Below are positions 56,126 to 64,000 of a stretch of DNA of 64,000 nucleotides, piece after piece. This DNA is from Manis javanica. Taxonomy: Eukaryota; Chordata; Mammalia; Pholidota; Manidae. The position numbers and the translations under genes are program-made. Each line of letters starts with the position of its first letter. The first letter of the stretch is position 1. The notes below the pieces were generated by a model. That model searched no databases, was not told where the DNA came from, and saw only the letters and a list, made by a program, of their open reading frames with translations. Where the stretch lies: assembly GCF_040802235.1 (NCBI RefSeq), contig NC_133167.1, positions 82,499,001-82,563,000 on the forward strand, written 5' to 3'.

Positions 56126-57085
56126 TTTAAAACATCATCTTTTTTAAAAAAATTAAAGTATTATTCATATACAATCTTATGGATGTTTCACATGAGCAAC
56201 ATTGTGATTTCAACATTCACCCTATTATCGAGTCCTCACCAGCCCCCACCCATTGCAATGACTGTCCATGCTATAGAGTCACTACTTGTCTTTGAATGCT
56301 ATGCCGCCCTCCCCGTTACCTACCTGTATTGTGTGTGCTAATCATAATGCTCCTTAATCCCTTTCTCCTTCCCTCCCCACCCACCCTCCCCAACTCCTTC
56401 CCTTTGGTAACAGTTAGTCCCTTCTTGGAGTCTGCCACTGTTTTGTTCCTTCAGTTTTGCTTTGTTATTTTACTCCACCAATGTGTGAAATCATTTGGTA
56501 CCTGTCTTTCCCATCTGGCTTATTTCACTGAGCTTAATACCTTCTAGATCTATCCATGTTGTTGCAAATGGTAGGATTTGTTTTCTTCTCATGGCCGAAT
56601 AACACTACATTGTGTATATGTACCATGTCTTTATCCATTCATCTACTGTTGGACACTTAAGTTGCTTCCATGTCTTGGCTATTGTGAATAGTGCTGCTAT
56701 AAACACAGGGGTGCGTATGTCTTTTAGAATCAGGGATCTTGTTGTCTTCAGGTAAATCCCTAGGAGTGGAGTTCCTGGGTCAAATGGCATTTCTATTTTT
56801 AGGTTTATGAGGAACCTCCATACTGCTTTCCACAATGGTTGAACCAATTCACATTCCCATCAACAGTGTAGAGGGTTCCCCTTTCTCTGCGTCCTCACCA
56901 CCATTTGTTGTTCCTTGTCTTTTGGATATTGGGCATCCTAACTGGTGTAAGGAGATACCTCATTGTGGTTTTAATTTGCATTTCCCTGTTGATTAGCGAT
57001 GTGGAGCATCTTTTCATGTGCCTGTTTGGCCATGTGAATTTCTTATTAGGAGAAGTGTCTGTGCAGATCCTCTGCCCATTTTTTA

Positions 57086-57488
57086 TTTAAAAAAAAATTT
57101 TTATTAAGGTATGATTGATATACACTCTTATGGAGGTTTCACATGAAAAAACAATGTGGTTACTACATTTACCCATATTATCAAGTCCCCACCCATACCC
57201 CAATGCAGTCACTGTCCATCAGTGTAGTAAGATGCCACAGATCCACTATGTGCCTTCTCTGTCCTACACTGTTCTCCCCGTGATCCCCCGTAACATGTGT
57301 ACTAAACATAATACCCCTCAGTCCCCTTCTCCCTCCCTCCCCACCCACCCTCCTGCACCTCTTCCCTTTGGTAACCACTAGTCCCTTCTTGGAGTCTCTG
57401 AGTCTGCTGCCATTTTGTTCCTTTAGTTTTGCTTCATTGTTATACTCCACAAATGACGGAAATCATTTAGCATTTGTCTTTCTCTACC
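57086..57488 (-). mobile_element. 403-bp L1 3' end insertion with 18-bp target duplication
   Basis: A severely 5'-truncated L1 consisting only of the 3' UTR and the very end of ORF2. It begins with its A-tail (as T-rich) and matches the 3' UTR of the L1 at 10208. The direct repeat tcctctgcccatttttta flanks it at 57068-57085 and 57489-57506, perfect over 18 bp. Target DNA is the older L1's ORF2. Confidence 0.92.
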
Positions 57489-57536
57489 TCCTCTGCCCAT
57501 TTTTTAATAGGGTTATTTGTTTTGGGGTTGTTGAGG

Positions 57537-57563
57537 CACTCTGTCCTCCCTAACAGTTTGGTA
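57537..57563 (+). repeat. 27-bp exact repeat, copy inside L1
   Basis: An extra stretch, absent from other L1 copies at the same place (compare 11198-11225 and 25940-25965). It is identical over 27 bp to 58812-58838 in neighbouring non-L1 DNA. It interrupts the ORF2 sequence between 'gttgaggca' and 'tgagctctttatatat'. Probably a templated insertion. Confidence 0.85.
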
Positions 57564-58214
57564 ATGAGCTCTTTATATATTTTGGATGTGAACCCCTTAT
57601 TAGACAAGTCGTTTACAAATATATTCTCCCATAATGTAGGATGCCTTCTTGTTCTGCTGATGGTGTCCTTTGCTGTACAGAATCTTTTTAGTTGATATAG
57701 TCCCACTTGTTCACTTTTGATTTTGTTTCCCTTGCCTGAGGAGATGTGTTCAGGAAAAAGTTGCTCATGTTTATATTCAAGAGATTTTTTCCTATGTTTT
57801 CTCTTTTGTGAGTTTTATGCTGTCATGATGTATGTTCAGGCCTTTGTTCCATTTCCAGTTTACTTCTGTGTAGGAGTTAGACAGTGATCCAGTTTCATTC
57901 TCTTGCATGTAGCTGTCCACTTTTGCCAATACCAGTTGTTGAAGAGGCTGTCATTTCCCCATTGTATGTCCATGGCTCCTTTATCATATATTAATTGGCC
58001 ATATATGTGTTTATTTATTATCTGGGCTCTCTGTTCTGTTCCATTGATCTATGGGTCTGTTCTTGTGCCAGTACCAAATTCTTTTGATTACTGTGGCTTT
58101 GTAGTAGAGCTTGAAGTTGGGAAGCAAGATCCCCCCTGTTTTATTCTTCCTTCTCAGGATATCTTTGGCTATTTGGGATCTTTTGTGGTTTCATATGAAT
58201 TTTAGAACTATTTG

Positions 58215-60215
58215 TTCCAGGCAAATAGAGAAATAAAAAAGAAATAGATCAAGCCCATGTTGATGTTCTAAATGTGATTAAGTCTAAATTAGTACTACAT
58301 TTGGAAACACTGTATTTCAGGTTGGTTTGTCTACTGATTGAGGTGTTTGTAGGTTCAAAAGAATCCACCAGGCTAAATTGTTAAATCTATTGTAAATCAT
58401 TTAAGAAGATTTAATTTCATTTATAATAAAGGGGGAAATATTTAAGGAAAATCAATTTATAAATTTTATTGGCAATGATTTAATACATTGAACATTCAAA
58501 ACATGTAAAAGGATTGTTTATTATCTAAGGACACAACCTGCTTGATATTAAAAAGTTAGGGAGGATCATTGGGCTCTGACGTGGTTGAGCTTCACAGTGT
58601 CCACTACAGTTGATATTTTGGTTTTCCATTGTAGGGTCAAAAAAAGTTGAGGATGCATACAGATTCAGAGACTATGATTCCTGAGAGGGAGTTTGAATGT
58701 ACAGTTTGTAATTTGGACCCTTAATGCAAACAAAGAAATTCAATCCAAATGTCTCTTCATCAAAATACTAACAAATTCAGTTAAGATGCTTTCCTATACT
58801 TCAGGTCCTCACACTCTGTCCTCCCTAACAGTTTGGTAGTGATGATTAAGGGGGTGTGCCCTGGGTAGTCCATGTCTCACCAAATTCCATATCAGATATT
58901 GCCTCTGAGAAGCTCTAGGTGAAACAATGGATTATAAATAGATGCTGGTTCTATTGTTTCCTTCTGCCAAGGTAAAAAAATGAATTAGGTTAATTGGCAA
59001 AAATAAAGTTGCACAGAAACCAGGAAATATGGGTGGGAACATCACAGTTACTATCCAGGATAGTTGAAATCAAGTATATCCTTGAGGCAGGGAATTGAAG
59101 CAAGTGACCCAGCAAGATCCCAGCAGCCCTTTAGCTGTGGAACTGAATTGAGAAAATATTGTTTTTAATTGATTCCTGTTCAACCTTATTAAAAGTTTAA
59201 ATGAGCTTTTACTCTAACCTTTTATTCTCCTGACATTTATTTCCTTGCATTTTATAGGTCCCTTTGTCTTCCTTCATCATAATTTTCCCTTTATATTGTG
59301 CTTTGTTTCTTTCTGGAAAAAAAGTGGCCTGCCTCCTTGCCATTTGTTAAAGGCAAAATATTCCTGAGGATGGAAATTTCCTTTATTAGGGGAGTTGCAG
59401 AAAGAATTATATGAGGCAATTATTTCCCACTTCTTTGAGACCTCAGCCGTGTATTTCAACGATAATTGCTTATAAATATGTTTGCCTTTATATTGCCATC
59501 TGTTTAAGAACAACAATGTTTCTTTTCATTCTTGTTTTCTCAACAGCCTGACACAGATTAAGTTATCAATAAATGTTTGCTGAATGAATTAATAATTAGA
59601 TATGTATTATAATTTTCATTTAAGTAGCCATCTCTTTTGCTAGACTAAATTTAAAGATGGCGATCAAATCTTATTCATTTCTGTGCTACTAGTTTCTGTA
59701 TATACTGTTCATATAGTAGGTGAATGAAGGCTTGAAAAAAGGAATGAGGTGGCGAGGAGGGACTCTGTGCCACTTCCTAAGGGAAGGTAGGAGGGACTCA
59801 GCACTGCTACCTACCGGTTATGGAGCTCCCTCCAAAGTTGCCTTTCTTCCATGCCTGTCAATGATGTGGGCAATTCCACCATATGTTTATGCACTGTCTA
59901 CTGCTAAGAGGGCCTCTTGATGAAATAAGTCTAGAATTTAGTAAGAACTCAAGGTCATTTTTAGAAATGCAATTACTTTTTCACAGGAGGAGAGCACTGG
60001 CTACCTGAAGGGAAAGAAAATGATTAAGGTAGTCGAAGGACACTGAAGGAGGAAAGCTTTGCTACTTTGTTATGTTGCCCCAGGTCAGCACAGGGATAAA
60101 ATGGAAAGACACTGAAACAGACTAGTGCGTAAATATTAAAACCAGAAATGGAATTCGTATGCAGCAGCATCTCACAGTACTAAAAAGGGGAGGAGGTAAA
60201 ACAAGAGCTTCATTT
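58215..60215. other. No gene recognised; L2/MIR-like end near 59540-59590
   Basis: Mainly single-copy-looking. 'cagcctgacacagattaagttatcaataaatgtttgctgaatgaat' at 59545-59590 resembles the common L2/MIR 3' terminus. The sequence 58812-58838 is the donor-like copy of the 27-bp repeat at 57537. Short frames lack domains. Confidence 0.4.
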
Positions 60216-60219
60216 ATTC

Positions 60220-60790
60220 ACCAAAGAAACAAACAAAAATATTTTTGGGTGCCTACTGTGTCCTAGGAGCTGTCCTAGGGGCTGTGGATATAGCAATAAA
60301 CAGCAAACATTTCATTATGCTGAAGAGATTGCAAACTTGTAGGGGAGATAGATATTGAGTAAATATCATCAAAAAACTATATATTTACAGTTGAAAAGGC
60401 CATATAAGGGAAAAATGGCTGGTGTTGTGATGTATAGAACAATAGGACTAACCTGATGTGAAAGGTAAAGGACAAGCTTTCTGAGAAGGGTCTCATGAGA
60501 TAATACTTGAGAGAACAAAATTGGCATTAGCAATGCAGAGAGGGAAGGAAAGGTGTTCTAGATAAAAGCGAGAGCATGTGAAAAGACCTCAAGGCAGGAA
60601 GAATTTAAGCATTCCTGGGACTAAAATTTTATTTTGGTTGGAGCTTAGTGAGAAGTGGAAAGAATAGAGCAAATTATAGTTGGACAGGAAAGGCTTTGGA
60701 CAAATTATGCAATGCCTGAAGGCCAAGGAGTTTGAATTTTATTTTAATAGGAAGACATTGAATAACTTAATCTAATTTATGGTAGTGATA
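60220..60790 (+). repeat. Ancient interspersed repeat (family T), copy 3, longest
   Basis: Blocks in order: 'gggtgcctactgtgtcctaggagctgtcctaggggctgtggatatagcaataaac', 'ggggagatagat', 'aaaagacctcaaggcaggaagaa', 'gcctgaaggccaaggagtttgaattttattttaataggaagacattgaa'. Same family as 6215 and 40290. Non-coding, mammal-wide, name uncertain. Confidence 0.6.
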
Positions 60791-60839
60791 CCACCAATTT
60801 AGGTTTTAAAAAAAGATGACTGTAAAAAATGGGCAAACT

Positions 60840-63800
60840 AGGAAACTCCTTCATTTATCCACAGAAACATCAAGTAAATAATGACATAGTAATCAAAGTA
60901 ATTTTGTGGGAACTCTAAAAACCAGGTATCTACAGCAGCCTAATGAATTCCAAACCAAGGAAAAGTCACACTCAGAATAATAGGACAGTTTGTGGTGTTT
61001 TTGCTCACCTTTGCCCCACTCCTTATTTGGCTGGATGAAGCTGAACAATACTGTTCCTCATTTAGAGTGGAAAAGATGTAGAACTTATTTGCAACATTCT
61101 GGCTTTTAGGGAGGCTGCCTGACTGGTTTCTGTCTCACCTGACTTGGAGCATTGATGGGAATATGGTATACTTTGGCTATCAGATTGGAGGTTGCTAAAA
61201 CACTGACAGGCAACATGTTGCGAGTGAGCTTCAGGTGGACTGCAGACCCATGGATAACTTGGGGCAAAAGATGACAGGCAGGTGAATACAATAAAATTGG
61301 TAAGTCCCTGGGAGAGAATAGAGGTGAGACACTCAGGCATTTAAGACATTTAAAAGAAGCCACACACGGGTCCAGGGAAGATTATGCCCAGAAAAGGCCT
61401 GAGAAAATCTTAAACCTTCATACTAGGCTTTTTAGTGAGGGTCTTCCCCTGTACAGAACAGTCTCCAAAGAGTGGGTGAGGTGGATGTTTTTTCAAATAC
61501 CCACTTTCAACAGAAGATCATAAAGGCATACAAAGAAATAGCGAAACACAATCTATTTGATAAGACAAAATAAGTGTCCAGAAGCTGACCCTAAAGAAAC
61601 ACAAGCTTCAGACATACTCAACAAAGAGTTTAAAACAAATTTTGTAAGTATAAAGATAAAAGGAGAACACAAGAATTAGAGGAAGTCAGGAAAATGATAT
61701 ATGAACAAAATGAGACCATCAGCAGAGAGAAATTATAAAAAAGAGCCAAACAGAAATTCTTGAGCTGAAAAAAACAACCAAATTAAAGAAATCTCTAGAG
61801 GGTTTCAACAGCAGACTTAACAGGCAGAAGAAAGAATTGGCAATTTGAAGATAGGTCATTTGGAATTATTAAATCTGAGGGCCAAAAAAGAGAAAAGAAT
61901 GAAGAAAAGTGAACAGAGCTTAAGGACTTCTGTGACATTAAGTAGATCGATATATTCATTGTGGGAGTCCCCAAAGGATAACACAGAGAGAAAGAGATAC
62001 AAAGCTTATTTGAAGAAATAAAGGTGGCTGAAAACTACTCAAATTTGAGGAAAGACATGCACGTATAAGAACCTCAATGAAATCCCAGTAAAATAAAACC
62101 ATGAGGGACCCACACTGAGACACAATATAACCAAATGGTGAAAAGTCAAAAACAAAGAGACTATCTTGAATGCAGCAGAGAAAAGGAATTCGTCACATAC
62201 AGGGATCCTCACTCAGATTCTCAGTATATTTCTCAGCAGAAACTCTGCAGGCCAGAAAGTCATGGGATGATACATGTAAAGAGGTAAAAAAAAAAAAAAG
62301 CTAAACCCTGTCAACTGAAAATTCTGGTTCTGGAAAAACTGTCTTTCAAAATGAGGGAAAATGTATGATATTCCCAGAAAAACAAAAGCTGGGGGAGTTA
62401 ATTACCACTAGACTTGTCCTGCAAGAAATGCTAGAGGGGTTCCTTCAAGTTGAAACAAAAGAATGCCAAATAACAATTGAAAACCATTAAAAATATAAAA
62501 TTCTCAAGTTAAGGTGAATACATGGGCAAATATAAAAATCTGCATTAGTTTGGTTTTGGTTCAAACTCTACCTTTATTGCTTTATTGGATTTATAAAACA
62601 GAAACCTAAAATAATTATAAATCTATGATAAAGTATGCACAATGTATAAACATGTGATTTGTGACATCAATAACATAGCAGGGGGAAAACAGTGAAGGAG
62701 TAGTTTTTGGTTGCAATTGAAGTCAGTTGTTACCAGTTTAAAATAGATTGTTATAACTTTAGGATATTGTATGCAATTCCCATGGTAACCACAAAGGAAA
62801 TACCTGTAGAATATACAGAACAGGAAATGAGGAGGGAATCAAAATATGTCATCACGCATCATCAACTAAATACAAAAGAAGATAGTGAGGTAGAAAAAGA
62901 GGGACAAAATAGTTATAAGGTATACAGAAAACAACCAGATGGCAACAGTAACTACTTCCCTATCAGTCATTATGTTGAAGGGATTAAACTACTCAACCAA
63001 AAGACACAGACTGGTAGATTGACAGATGGGCTTTTTAAGAGAGGATCTAATAATCTGTTGTGTACAAGAGAATCATTTTAAGGAGACATAGATTGAAAGT
63101 GAAAAGATGGAAAGAGGTATTCTAAGAAACTAGTAACCAAAAGAGAGCAGGGATGAGAGCAGGGATGGCTATAGTAATATCAAACAGACTTTAAATCAAA
63201 AGCTCTTAAAAGACACAAAGGATGATATTATCTATTGATAAAATTCACAAAGAAGATACAACAGTTCTAAACATATGCACCAAACATTAGAGGTCCTAAA
63301 TATATGTAGGAAAAATAGACAAAATTGGGGGGAGAAATAGACTGTTCTATAATTATAGCAGCAGACTTCAATGCCCCACTTTCAACAATGGATAGAATAA
63401 TCAGACAGAAAATCAGTAAGGAAGCAGATGACTTGAACAGCAGTATAGGCCAATTGGACCTAACAGACATGTACAGAACTCCCCACCCAACCACAAGAGA
63501 ATGCACTTTCTTAACTATAGGTGGAACATTCTCTAGAATAGACCTATGTTATGCCACAAAACAAGTCTTAATAGGGTTTAAAAGATTAAAATTATTGAAA
63601 GTATCTTTTCTGATCACAACGGAATGAAACGAAGTAAACAGCAGGAAGGAAACTAGAAAATCCACAAATATGTGGAAAGCAAATAATACACTCTCAAGCA
63701 ACCAATAGGTCAAAGAAATTCCAGGAGAAATTAGAAATACTTGAGACAACTGAAAATGAAAACATATCAAAACTAATAAAGGTGATGTTAAGAGGGAATT

Positions 63801-64000
63801 TTATAGATCTACATGCTTAGATTTAGAAATGATCTCAAATCAGTAACCTAAATTTATATCTTAAGAAAATAAAAAATAAAACTAAACACAGGTTAGCAGA
63901 AGAAGGGAAATAAAGTTTAGAGCAGAGATGAATAAAATCAAGAATAAGAAAACAATAGAGAAAAATCAATGAAACCAGGAGTTGTTTGTTCCAAAAGATC
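60840..64000 (+). mobile_element. Ancient L1, sense, 5' part (5' UTR, ORF1, start of ORF2)
   Basis: A probable L1M 5' UTR begins near 60840 ('tctacagcagcctaatgaattccaa...aggaaaagtcacactcag'). ORF1 traces run 61600-62470 ('caaatttgaggaaagacatgcac', 'agattctcagtatatttctcagcagaaactctgcaggcc', 'gatattcccagaaaaacaaaagctgggggag'). ORF2 endonuclease traces run 62760-63700, and the clearest frame, 63325-63627, keeps a degenerate DFNAPLSTMDR and GGTFSRID. Many stops. It continues beyond the window, so its 3' end is unseen. Confidence 0.85.
63325..63627 (+). pseudogene. Ancient L1 ORF2 endonuclease remnant
   Basis: A 100-codon open remnant with the DFNAPLS (catalytic Asp/Asn), IRQKISKEADDLN and GGTFSRID blocks of the L1 APE-like endonuclease. 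The equivalent region of the young copy is at 23200-23400. It loses the frame before the terminal SDH, where a shifted frame shows 'tctgatcacaacgg'. Nonfunctional. Confidence 0.85.

Larger units (their letters stand above)
56138..58212 (-). mobile_element. 5'-truncated L1, antisense, split by a younger L1 tip
   Basis: 3' UTR on the left (56138-56600), then the ORF2 C-terminal part reversed up to 58212. Minus-strand traces include the Cys-motif flank WKAVW at 56820 and [10 protein letters not shown] at about 57680. It is cut at 57085 and resumes at 57489 because of the 403-bp insertion. It also carries a small foreign insert at 57538-57563. Truncated at its 5' end within ORF2, it was dead on arrival. 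It belongs with the 10208-14237 subfamily rather than with the young full-length L1. Confidence 0.85.

Noticed and set aside
62707..63081. 124-codon frame upstream of the ancient L1 endonuclease
   Set aside because: Part of the decayed L1 (inter-ORF and early ORF2 area). No independent domain.

Overview
The window reads as intergenic or intronic DNA from a eutherian mammal. It is AT-rich and saturated with retrotransposon remains: LINE-1 of several ages, L2, MIR, MaLR and ERVL LTR elements, class I LTRs, and a Tigger1 DNA transposon. I found no convincing host protein-coding exon, tRNA, rRNA or CRISPR array. No Alu, B1, tRNA-Lys carnivore SINE or ruminant SINE was recognised, so recent mobilisation here is L1 and ERV only. 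The SINE-poor, L1-rich composition and the sequence style of the young L1 and of the env-bearing ERV copies make me lean to a laurasiatherian, possibly a pangolin. That is recollection plus inference, not proof.

Layout. 1-10 kb: mostly unique or very old sequence with a MIR, an MLT1-like LTR, a (GT)26 microsatellite and two opposed copies of a class I solo LTR (4499-4828 and 6684-7000), each with a 4-bp target duplication; the second sits inside an older LTR. 9.8-14.7 kb: an old antisense L1 3' end split by a younger 4-kb antisense L1. 16.5-18.8 kb: another ancient antisense L1. 19.6-20.6 kb: a second opposed pair of the same solo LTR. 21.3-27.0 kb: a full-length, nearly intact sense L1 with recognisable 5' UTR, ORF1, ORF2 and A-tail, broken by one frameshift in each ORF. 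27.1-28.8 kb: a polyadenylated ERV-derived element carrying an env transmembrane fragment and a 3' U3/R. 32.3-34.6 kb: nearly full-length dead Tigger1. 36-46.5 kb: L2 and MIR pieces, then a second inverted copy of the polyadenylated ERV element (44.4-45.9 kb). 49.4-52.4 kb: antisense ERVL pol remains with a nested L1. 54.9-58.2 kb: a stack of antisense L1 fragments. 60.8-64 kb: the 5' part of an ancient sense L1 that runs off the window.

The most interesting system is the pair of ERV env-bearing copies. Both stop exactly after an LTR polyadenylation signal with an A-tail instead of continuing into U5. Copy 2 also has a perfect 15-bp target duplication at a TTTTT/AAA site. That structure is what L1 machinery produces, so retroviral transcripts seem to have been pasted in by L1 rather than by integrase. 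Copy 2 keeps a 150-codon open transmembrane-type reading frame.
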